DNA of 64,000 nucleotides, from NCBI GenBank assembly GCA_037976565.1, contig CP137668.1:138719-202718 (forward strand). The letters are read 5' to 3'. Below, one piece after another: positions 34,709 to 45,724 of the stretch. Made by a program: the position numbers and the translations under genes. The notes beneath the pieces are model-generated. The model made no database searches and had not been told where the DNA came from. It saw nothing but the letters and a program-made list of their open reading frames with translations. Each line of letters begins with the position of its first letter. Position 1 is the first letter of the stretch. This stretch comes from Mesocentrotus franciscanus (taxonomy: Eukaryota > Echinodermata > Echinoidea > Camarodonta > Strongylocentrotidae).

Positions 34709-35480
34709 TAACTCCGGGAAGCTCCAACACCGGCGCCGCAGGCGTCGGAGCTTCGGTAACACTGTAGTGGGGGCTTCTAAAACAGCCGATGGGGCAACAT
34801 TACTGTTAAATCTGCAATAGTAGTACTTACAATTTTACATCATAGGGTGCACGAATCCTCAGGGCATAACAATGATCACTTGAATTCATAATTTGAAGAA
34901 ATCTTCGATGGGAAAAAAGGGTTATTCAAAGCCCTACACAAGCGATTCTTCCATGTCGCAGCGTCGATTCAAAATGGCGAAGAGACAGTGCGCATGCGCG
35001 GCAGAGCCGCAGAAAGTATGAATATTCATGCTATCGGCGCCGATCGCTCGAAATCGCTGAATATGCACGAGGTTGAGAAGGGCCGAGGACCTGGGTTTAC
35101 ATTCACCGCTCTGTTTGTTCGAGTCGTGCATATTCAGCGATTTCGGCGATCGGCGCTCGATAGCATGAATATTCATACTTTCTGCGGCTCTGCGCGCATG
35201 CGTCTGTCTCTTCGCCATTTTGAATCGACGTTGCGACATGGAAGAATCGTTTGTGTAGGGCTTTGAATAACCCTTTTTTCCCATCGAAGATTTCTTCAAA
35301 TTATGAATTCAAGTGATCATTGTTATGCCCTGAGGATTCGTGCACCCTATGATGTAAAATTGTAAGTACTACTATTGCAGATTTAACAGTAATGTTGCCC
35401 CATCGGCTGTTTTAGCCCCCACTACAGTGTTACCGAAGCTCCGACGCCTGCGGCGCCGGTGTTGGAGCTTCCCGGAGTTA
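34709..35480. mobile_element. 772-bp foldback element with 9-bp target duplication
   Basis: The element starts TAACTCCGGGAAGCTCC and ends in its complement. The two arms (about 360 bp each, 34709-35069 and 35122-35480) are near-perfect inverted repeats with a ~50-bp loop. CATGCTTGT flanks both ends (34700-34708, 35481-35489). Arms contain GCGCATGCG and ATGAATATTCAT palindromes. Open stretches on both strands (34934-35299) are mirror images from the palindrome. No transposase is present. A 9-bp duplication would fit Mutator-like or other foldback transposons; the superfamily is not certain. Confidence 0.92.
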
Positions 35481-37364
35481 CATGCTTGTAAGCATTCACA
35501 TTTGCATCTAGACTCTCAGTGATGTACATACACACATGTACAGACATAGGCCCTAAAATGTAGCCCTGTATGTTCATGTACCTGAGGTAGAATAATGCAA
35601 AGGAGTATTAATACTAGATTTGCTAAAGTCACAATTAAAAAGGTAGGATCATAACACATGATGAAGTTGCAACGCATGAAACAAATGAGGTGTTGTAATC
35701 ACGCATCTCTAGAGATACTGATTGATAGTGTACATAGTTGACTTATTTAGTATCAAAGTACAAGTTCATGTACTTCGAAATTCTGTCTCTTAGTGATTCA
35801 ATTGCCAAGAATGTGGATGGTTTAATAAAAGTCCATTGTTTCAATCACTTATTCAAGTGATGATCCATTTTATTTAGTAACACGAACCCCCGCCAGTCTG
35901 AGCATACAAGAAAGATCATTTCCACAGAATAGCACATCATTTCCTTACAACTGTCTGTCTGATGTCTCTTAATTGCCCCTATACAAACAAAAGAACTTTG
36001 TGAAAAGTGACAACAGAAACTTTCAACATGACACTGCAGACAAAACTGGACAATTCTTTGTTTTCACAGTCAAGAGAAAAGCCCTAACCTCAGAATTGTG
36101 TCTTTTTATGATATCATGTGTTTGGTCTGGTTGGCTCTTGAAGCAATGCACTGGCTACAATTGCTCAGACCCTCGTAATTATTATGCAATTACACAAATT
36201 AAGTTTAATTAATCCAGAGTAATAGCTTGACAGCAATCTTGACTGCACCGGATATTACCTCAAATTTGTGCCACCCTGCTCTGAATTAAAATGGGTTACA
36301 AATAGGATACATGTATGTACATGTACATTTTACATGCGTGTAGGCCTACCCTACATAAATATTATACATACAGTATATGTACATAGTTCAACTGGTTAAG
36401 CTACCAATGGGAAAGAAACAGAATACCTCAAGATCCACCTTTAATTGATTACTACAGCATGACAAATTGACAGGCTTGGTCTAACATCATGACACTATTG
36501 AATTTCTCTGGATTGTCTGTTCTTAGAGTAAATTCCATGTGTTCTACATGTATTTGCATATTTCTAGACAATGTACATGTAGGCTGGTCATGCCACTGGA
36601 TTCAACCTTTTACCAAGCACACAACAAATCATGTTAAAGACATACTTTTGAACATTCATGTTGAGAAAAAATTATTCTAAATAAATTTGATTCAAATCAA
36701 ATTTCTTTGAAATTACCCCTCAACTTATGGTGATGATATCTTTAATTAAAAGAATAAATAATAAACAATTGAACTATTTTAACAAACATGATAAAATATC
36801 AAATGGCATAAATTTTATTTAACAAAATGTTTATAACTGTGAACCTACATGCTTTACTATTAGCTCTTAGTTGATCTCTACAAGAAGGTCCTCTACATGT
36901 ATGAACAGTACATGTACTGTGCATAGACTGGTACACTGTAAGTGGTGACCCCTTGCTCTCTGGGAGAGGTTACAAATATGACATTTTCTAGACAGAGCAT
37001 GAGAATGAGTATGGAGTAGGTGGAGTCAGTCATATGATAGCTTTGTTTGTTCAGATATACATGTGGTTAAGAATACTTGGTGGATGTGGCTTCCTTTCTT
37101 ATTATTTGTTACTGTTTGGTAGAGAGGTGATTTCCTCAATACTGGCTCTATAGGAAATGACTTGATCCACGTATCCATTATAGTTCATCCATTGTCTCAG
37201 TTTAACGCTTCATTTTTAACTTGTGCTAAATTTAAGATATTAATCATCATTCATTGATGACTATGTAAATATTGATATTTTGATTTTAAAGATGGCTGTA
37301 TATATGTCATCACTCTTCTACTTGATACACTAACTGATCCTATCATCCAACCAAAAAATTACTT

Positions 37365-37500
37365 TTTTATTTACGGGGGCTCTTTTCAGATTTTCCCTTA
37401 AAAAAATAGCCCCCCTTAATAATTTTGCGGTGGCTATTTTGGAGCCAAGGGGGGCATTTTTTTTTAAGGTATTTTTTTTTTAAACACGAAATTACCCTAT
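37365..37500. repeat. G/C-run-rich repeat, GGGGGCT / AGCCCCCC
   Basis: CGGGGGCTCTTTT and ATAGCCCCCCTT lie close to GGAGCCAAGGGGGGCA; a related G-rich block is at 37755-37860. Confidence 0.4.
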
Positions 37501-37754
37501 TATAAATTCCAAGCAGAGGCAAACATACAAATGTAACGTACATAGATGATAGATTATGTCATGTAGAGTATTGCAGACATTCAGATACCCATACCCACGA
37601 TTTATTCACTTTGTGTTAAACACGTGGTTTACTGTACGATTTACATATACATGTAAATAAAACTTGTTAAAAGGAGCGTTTTGTTCAACTGTTCGGTTTT
37701 CATATCATAACAAAATATTATCACTGACATGCAGGCTAGGAATTAATTTTTTTT

Positions 37755-37860
37755 TTTTTGGGGGGGGGGGGCTACTTTTCCCATTGTCTCAAAAAGTGAG
37801 GGGCTACTTTAAGAATAAAAAAGTGGGGGCTACTCTTGAAAAAAGGGGGCTACTGTAACA
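37755..37860. repeat. Repeated GGGGGCTACT motif
   Basis: Four occurrences of GGGGCTACT(T/C/G)T in 100 bp, starting with a G10 run. Function unknown. Confidence 0.6.
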
Positions 37861-37888
37861 ATCTGTTGTGTTTTTCCTTAGCCATGAT

Positions 37889-38592
37889 ACTGCTAGCGAC
37901 CAAATTGGTACGTAATATGTTATTTAGTCTTTATTTTCTGTCCAAAATTTTTATCATGATTCATGGACAATGCAATCCGCCAATCCCATTAAAAAAGAAA
38001 TGTAATTCCGTTTAAAATTGTGTTATTTATAACTTAAACCAATAAATGTTAGTGAATATTTTTACTGTTGTCCCACATACCGATGTATTTGTTATAATGA
38101 AACATGCAAAATCATTGCCGGATTTTTTTCCCGTATAGGGTCTAGATTCTAATTCTAAAGCCAAGGCAAAGGCCAAAGCTAGATCGAGTTTCATTTCGTA
38201 GACAGAAATTGATGGCATCGTATATAAATAATATAATTTAATTAAACAGTTGTAAGAAAAAATCTGAGATAGACTATATATGACCATCATTTATATATTT
38301 ATTTACGGGTTTTTTATAACAAAATTCAATTTGTGTCTACGAAACTAGCTTTATACCGATTAATACGGGAAGAAATATGGCATTGATTTTACATGTTTCG
38401 TTATAACAAATATATCGGTATGTGGGACAACAGTAAAAATATTCACTAACATTTAATGGTTCTAAGTTATAAATAACACAATTTTAAACGGAATCACATT
38501 TTTTAAAAGGGAATTGCAATGTCCATGATAACAATTCGGGTCAGAAAACAGATTAAATAAACATATTACGTACCAATTTGGTCGCTAGCAGT
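37889..38592. mobile_element. 704-bp foldback element
   Basis: The ends ACTGCTAGCGACCAAATTGG and its complement are inverted; arms extend to about 38190 and from about 38335 with moderate divergence around a ~140-bp unpaired middle. No target duplication was recognised and there is no coding capacity. Confidence 0.85.
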
Positions 38593-40021
38593 TCAGCACT
38601 GACGGACGGTAAATACTTATTTGCTTCATACTACTACTAGCAGCACGTGCGCTGGAGCTGTGCGCGCTTTCTATTTCTGTGTATTGTGGATACAGTAGTG
38701 TACTATCGTATGCATAATGTGCAGGAAACTACTATGTACTCCGTATTTCCAGCGGAGGCCGGGCCGGGCCCGGGCGGGAGCTTAGGCGGATACCGCGGTG
38801 TATAGATCTACCTACAGTAGGTACGACCACTGATTCGATGCAATCACAAAACTTGTTTAAATGTTGATGGAAGTTTCTAGTTTTGTAGTTTGTAGTTTGA
38901 ACGGAGATCTCACTTAGACACATCAATAAATTAATTTATTAATTCCTAGGGAATATCATTTTATGGCGGGGGCGATTTTTCAACATATATGGATTTTTTT
39001 TCGCCCTCGTCTTGATGTTTACCGTGGCGATTTTAGAGGTTTAGAGGGCGAATCGCCCGTCGCCACCGTGTATTTTTTTCGTTGCTATCATCTCTACATT
39101 GTACATGTATGCTACAAGCCCTATTCTACATACTGTCAGCTTAACAAAATATTGATTTTTTTTTTCTTCTCAATGTAATTGAATTATCATAGCATTAAAT
39201 TAGCATTTACAAACGTATCACTTTCCTATTATAGCATTCCTTTACAATGCAATTACAATATAAACCAAACTCAGTTTTCAAATTCATTTCACATCAATCA
39301 AGTTATTGAGACAGAAAATCTTCCACAGTCATAAAACGGTTGATAGATTGTTTGTCCTGTTCAACTCTAAATGCTCTCACCCTTATTACCAACACTGCAG
39401 ACACAATATTTATATCTGTATATTTTGATTGGAATTTAATTTTCATTGCGAAATGCTCCCATGGCGCCTGCTATGTCATTTACGAAATCAATCCTGGACA
39501 CAAATTAGATTTCCATACAGCGCTGCAGAATCCTTGGTATTCAGACGTAACATAATTTTCATTGCATCAAATGTTAAAGGGAATGTTCTGCCTGCTTACA
39601 ATATAGGAATGAGTTTTGTCTTTTGGTTTCATTGTGTATTTTGAAATTTGAAAGGGAATCTTAACTAGTTGAGCTGGGTGAAAGCAGAAAAATGAGAAAG
39701 AATTTATTGATAGAGATACTGTATGTAATTTATAATAAAGTAAGGTTAGAATACTAGATAGTAAAGATCTCTGTACAGGCTAGCATGTATGAATCATTCA
39801 GCTGTGACACTGGACATCAACATATTCATGTAGGGACAACTTACATGTACCGTATATACCAAATATTAGGAATCTGTAGTAAACCTATTCAATTAGGGCT
39901 GTTCTCAAAATATAAGGTACTATCATAGGATAGCATACATGTACACTGTACAAGTAGGTTCAATAAATAAAATATAAAAACCTACTATGTCATGAAATTA
40001 TTTTTTCTAATCATTTCATGT

Positions 40022-40600
40022 TTTAAAGCCCAAGTCCACTCCGATTTTCAAAAATTATAACATGTTGTAAATAAATCAAAGGTTAAAACTGCCAAATATC
40101 ACGGGCGTACTTCAATCAGGTGATTTTTAAGAGCGATTTTTGTTTCAGGTATTTCGAGCAAAACATTTATATTGCTGTACGGATGTGACGTATGCTCCTC
40201 ACAACGAAAGTGCCAGCGGTATACATTCTGACAATAGGCTATTTTCGTAATGTAACCAAATTTAATGCATACGTCTTTGTGAAGTGCCTCTATACAAACT
40301 ATTTCATTCACCTGATAAGAATAATAGTGTATCATTATTCTTATTAGGTGAATGAAATAGTTTGTATCGAGGCACTTCACAAAGACGTATGCATTAAATT
40401 TGGTTACATTACGAATCTGTGTTGTGAGGACCCTACGTCACAACCGACTCGATCATTAACTTGTTTTTTGCTCATTAAAAAAAATTATTAAAAATAAATC
40501 TGAGCATCATTTTCCAAAACCAAGTTATATTTGGGCTTTTTAGATTTTTGTCTAGATCTAATCAGCTCAACTTTTCAGTGGAGTGGACTTGTACTTTAAA
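40022..40600. mobile_element. MITE, TTTAAAGCCCAAGTCCACTCC ends
   Basis: 579 bp with inverted ends (GGAGTGGACTTGTACTTTAAA on the right). A near-perfect inner palindrome at about 40245-40420 (AATGAAATAGTTTGTAT and its complement) surrounds the centre. TTAA-like ends recall the other elements here with TTAAAG ends. Confidence 0.85.
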
Positions 40601-41570
40601 GCATAATCAGAGAGTCGTCTGACACTACTGGTACATTAGATAGACATACTGTACATGTACATGTACAGGTATGTTTGTCATAACTGAATCACCAGTTGGA
40701 ATATTCATTTAACATTTAGTGATTAGACCTACATTTACAACTAGCAAAAATTCATGGCCTTTTGGAAAGAAAGTTGCAATAAGGTTGGATTTCCATTAAA
40801 ATATGTATCATGCATTCAGAGAAATTGATGGAAGCAGAACAAATGAGAAATGATACATGTAATGTTTCTAAAACCTTACAGTAAATAAGGAAGTTATGAA
40901 TATATGAAATTCCATATGCCACAAGAATGGGTTATCTTCTTTATGTACATGTATAGCAATGCAGTCATGTCATCTAGCACCTACATGTACATGTAGGAGA
41001 ACTTAATGTACTTTGTCTCAAACAACTAAATTATTTTGTTTAAATGATGGGATAGATCAACACTTAAGTTGTAAGGGGACATTTACATGTAAGAATAATA
41101 TATTTTGCCCATTGTATATAGAATGTTTTACCAAACAATCAATGGTACCATGTAATTGCCTGGAATGTAAATGTTAATGCCTGGTATGTCATAGAGTTCA
41201 AAAATTGCATAGATTGAGGTCATAGATTGAACTTCAGACATCAAAGTTCTTTCAGTACATGTACAATGTACATGGGAGGGCCTACGTGAACAATGTGAAT
41301 ATATAGCATCACTGCTTGTACATTATCATGCTTGTTGCTGGTGTCACATTTTCATTTACTAGGGTTATGTCTATAGGCTATGTTATTGTTTAGTTGTTGT
41401 TTCTCCCACCATAATTATAAGCATGGATGCCTCAACAGTCAATTAGCAGGTCCAATGATTTCCTTACCAACCCATTGTTTGAAGGTACATGTAGACCTCA
41501 AGCACCATGGCAATTTATCATACATGTAGAGTGTACATGTAGGTACTTTCTGTTGTTATACCAAGGAGTT

Positions 41571-43826
41571 TTAAAGGTAAAGACCAGTTTTGGAAATGCC
41601 CCACGTAAGTCCCCTGCGTGTTTTTAGTAGGCGGCGCCATATCTACTATGACGTCACTCGTAAATAATTAAGAAACGAAGCCGATCAAGACATTATGCTA
41701 ATAAAATTAGCTCACTCTTTACCATCCAACCAATCAAATACAAGTAAAAATATGTAAAGAAGGTTTCCCTACCCCCAAATGAATATTCATATTGCCAATT
41801 TGATACATAGTTTTCAAATAAACATTGAAGATAACTTGACGTATATTCAAATTTTAATAGACCATAATTTTGGCAAAATCACGAAAATTGACATTTTGGT
41901 GTAAGGTTGTAGAAAAATGATTATAAACTCTTTTCTCAATTTTTGTATGTCATGATAATTTTTAAACATATGAATGAGAATGTTTACTGAAATAGTCCAT
42001 TGACCTTATTTTCGTTCCAGTTTTTTTGGCATCATGGCCTAAGTTTGAATACGACAGATTTTGAGGTATTTTTATTCATCGGGCACGCGCATTTCGAGGC
42101 CGTGTGCGTCGGGGTGGAGATTTTTTCCCACATTGTATCAAGGTTGCGCATTTACGTGCTTTAATTGATAGCATGCCATTGTGTATACAGGAGAGGTAGG
42201 TAGATCCTATAGTCAGTCACATTCCTATAGATCCTGTCAGGCCTAGTTAGATCTACAGTTGACCGAGAGGGATCTCATTATAGCTGTACTATATAAGCCT
42301 TTGCTTTAATAAGATTTTGCTGTTCTGAATTTATTAGTTGGAGAGATAAATTGCTAAGTCTAGGACTAAGTCAAGTGTTGGGAATTACAAAAATATAAGC
42401 CTATCAACAACACACTGGACGGGGACGCATGAAGGGCTCTAGACCTAGAAAAATATAGCTGTTACTTTAGGCCTCTAATTTTATCTCTGTTTTACTTGCT
42501 AGACAATTAATAATAATTATAGATCTAGGTCTAGACCTAGATTCATAACTTAATTCATAATTCAGAGTTAAAATTAGAGGCCTAAAGTAACAGCTATAGA
42601 GCCCTTCATGCATCCCCGTCCGGTGTGTTGATACTGATACTGATAGGCTTATAATTTTTGTAGCTTCGATCCCAACACTTTGCAATTTAATCTCTCCAAC
42701 TTATAAATTCAGAAGCAAAATCTTATTAAAGCAAAGGCTTATATAGTTATAAATGTAGCTATAATGAGATCCCTCGGTCAACTGTAGATCTAACTAGGCC
42801 TGACAGGATCTATAGGAATGTGCTGACTAGGATCTACCTACCTCTCCTGTATACACAATGGCATGCTATCAATTAAAGCACGTAAATGCGCAACCTTGAT
42901 ACAATGTGGGAAAAAATCTCCACCCCGACCTGCGCCTCGAAATGCGTAGCGCCGATGAATAAAAAATACCTCAAAATCTGTCGTATTCAAACTTAGGCCA
43001 TGATGCCAAAAAAAACTGGAACGAAAATAAGGTCAATGGACTATTTCAGTAAACATTCTCATTCATATGTTTTAAAATTATCATGACATACAAAAATTGA
43101 GAAAAAGAGTTTATAATCATTTTTCTACAACCTTACACCAAAATGTCAATTTTCGTGATTTTTGCCAAAATTATGGTCTATTAAAATTTGAATATACGTC
43201 AAGTTATCTTCAATGTTTATTTGAAAACTATGTATCAAATTGGCAATATGAATATTCATTTGGGGTAGGGAAACCTTCTTTTACATATTTTTACTTGTAT
43301 TTGATTGGTTGGATGGTAAAGAGTGAGCTAATTTTATTAGCATAATGTCTTGATCGGCTTTGTTTCTTAATTATTTACGAGTGACGTCATAGTAGATATG
43401 GCGCCGCCCCCTAAAAGCAAGTTAGCGAGTGTATGAGGAACGTACGTGGCCCCTCTCTCAAAAAATGAAATGGAAGCTCTCATTACCAATGAATCATGTG
43501 AAAGAATATGTTTTGACTAATACGTGATGATACAAATTTTACCGGGAAACCGCCTACTAATTGATTTATTTGGTAAATTATTATATCTATTGGGACCAAA
43601 TAGATATCGCGCACGTGGTCACTTAGTCCCATATACATCTTTCTGTGTACAGTGCTTGTAAGTAACTTTACACCAAGACTGGGCCAAATTTCTTATCATT
43701 TTGATGATTCCAGAACCTTGTAGTACACACCAATACTTATATGCTAGATGATCAACCTTTTCTGATGGATTCCACAACGTTTCTTTCACAATGCAATCGC
43801 ATGACCAGAACTGGTCTTTATCTTGG
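41571..43826 (+). mobile_element. MITE family A, copy 4, split by a 1.85-kb foldback
   Basis: The left piece 41571-41602 (TTAAAGGTAAAGACCAGTTTTGG) and right piece 43450-43826 (CCCCTCTCTCAAAAAATG to CCAGAACTGGTCTTTATC) together make one family A copy. The intact copy at 9922 has GCCCC once where this one has it on both sides of the foldback. Confidence 0.9.
41601..43449. mobile_element. 1.85-kb foldback element nested in a MITE
   Basis: The arms (about 41631-42492 and 42562-43407, ~850 bp each) are highly similar inverted repeats; the ~70-bp loop itself contains TAGATCTAGGTCTAGACCTAG. Outer ends are short inverted CACGTA(A/C)GT sequences. GCCCC at the insertion point is duplicated. No frame inside has a recognisable protein. 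As part of EXT1 pre-mRNA it would fold into a very long hairpin. Confidence 0.92.
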
Positions 43827-44599
43827 GTTATACATGTATGTACCAAGCTCTGCAGTGTATAGCAAAGGGGGAAGTGGTTTAGGGAGATATATGTATATTG
43901 TACATACATGTATTCAGGCATATTCTTCATGTAACTTTCCATGAGTGGATGAAAAACTTGAGAGAATTCAAACATGTTGGAGAGATTGGTGCAAAGAAGA
44001 AAAAACTCATTAAAAACCATTAGGGCTCATAGATCTGTCAACAAATTTGAGTTGGACTATAAACAAATGTAGTCTTTGAAATAGTACTGAGTGGGTTCAT
44101 TAGGAGTAAATATGTCAGCAGTACCATTATAGAGAGCAGGTGGGTGACTGATATCTTCAAGGAGATGAACGCTACCATAGCCAGTAAAACAGAGGATTTC
44201 AGTAGCTTTACAATACTGCATTGATTTAGTTAGATTATGGACCTTTACACAGGATTTTAAAAAACACAAGTAAGAATTGCATGAGATGAGTATAATGAAA
44301 GGAGTGTAGACAATAGCAAAATAAGTTCAGAAACATAAATTTTACTGAAAATATATTTATGCATGCTTAGAATAAGAATAAATATCCCGAATAATTGCAC
44401 ATACACGTAGGGGTCTATCTTTTTTTTTTTAATGCTATGAAAGGCAGATTAGAATTTTTAAAGAAAACTATGAGCTAGAATGAATAAAATGTAGGGCTAC
44501 ATGTAAATAAAAAAGAGAATCTGCTGAACATTTAGGCCCTACAGGTATTTTTGTACAAGACTCGGCCTACTAGTGTAATATACAATTATGCATGTAGGC

Positions 44600-44648
44600 C
44601 TATTATCCCCCTTTCTTTCTCTGTCTCTCTGTCTCTCTGTCTGTCTCT

Positions 44649-44689
<41 letters not shown>

Positions 44690-44690
44690 T
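44600..44690. repeat. Microsatellite (TCTG/TC)n
   Basis: CTCTGTCTCTCTGTCTCTCTGT, then a (TC)n run to about 44684. Confidence 0.9.
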
Positions 44691-45607
44691 CCCCTGTCTT
44701 ATTCTTCCAAATCATGATACATTGTGTTTATAACCATACTTTAGTAGTTGCAATGTGTGAGTCCACAATGTAGGACCTATGCCAAAAACACTTTGGTAAC
44801 AGTTTGCCAAGTCTGGAACACCAATCTTCTCAGCTTGAAATGAAGCAAGAGTGAAGTATTTTGGCCTACTGATTTCTTCTCAGCAAATGAAAGAAGCCCT
44901 TGTCAAATCCATAATCTAAACAATTCTTTTCACAATGAAAGTGAATTTAAAGGAGATGGAAATGAGAAGTAACTGATTGAGAGTAAGGGGCAGGGGGCTC
45001 TGGGGAGAAAACTTTTTCACAGTGAAAAAAAATCATGCAACCAACTTACATGTATGCACTCAAAATTTATATATTCGGAGCACCTGTCATAAAATACACA
45101 ATCTCTGGCAGTTTCTGAAACTTTAATCTTTCATAAAGACATTCCCCTTTTTCTGTCCTTATACAAAAAGGCCCCTCTGGCGTGCATTGTTGTCGGCTTT
45201 TCAACCCAGGAGACCCTTCGACCCTCTTTTCTTAACGCCATATTTTAGAATCCAGGCTCTATAGTATGGAAGAATCCTCAGGCATAAGGAATAAATCTTC
45301 CTCTCTAAAAAGTTATCAAAACATGGCTCTATCATAACTGACATTTCCTTGGAAGGGTGCTCATGAGTAATTCCTTTGCTCTCAAAGCATCATTGACAGT
45401 CCTACATGTGTATGACTTCAGGATAGCTGATTAAAAATATTCTTAGTACATGTAGATTAAGTAATTAGATTCTGTATGTCTAAGAAATATGAATGGTGTT
45501 TGGAAATCCTACTCGTTCATATGCTACCCCATTGCTGAATTAAGCTTCCATACCTTTTCACATGTACACGTGCCTTTCCAATCCTGAGAAGACAGAATTT
45601 TGAAATC

Positions 45608-45724
45608 AAGGAGTTTCAAACATATCATCTGTTTAGAGCCAGGAGGGTGTTAACTCATATACTTCAACACTTTAGATTTAACACCCATCTCCTCTGAACA
45701 GACAATATGTGTTTGAAACTCCTT
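45608..45724. repeat. 117-bp imperfect hairpin
   Basis: AAGGAGTTTCAAACATATC at the left pairs with GTGTTTGAAACTCCTT at the right, and pairing goes on for about 50 bp with several bulges and mismatches to GGGTGTTAA/TTAACACCC, leaving a short loop. It could be a tiny MITE or a pre-miRNA-like stem in the intron. Confidence 0.6.

Noticed and set aside
34934..35299. Two similar frames on opposite strands (121 and 92 codons)
   Set aside because: They mirror each other because the DNA is a palindrome (foldback element).
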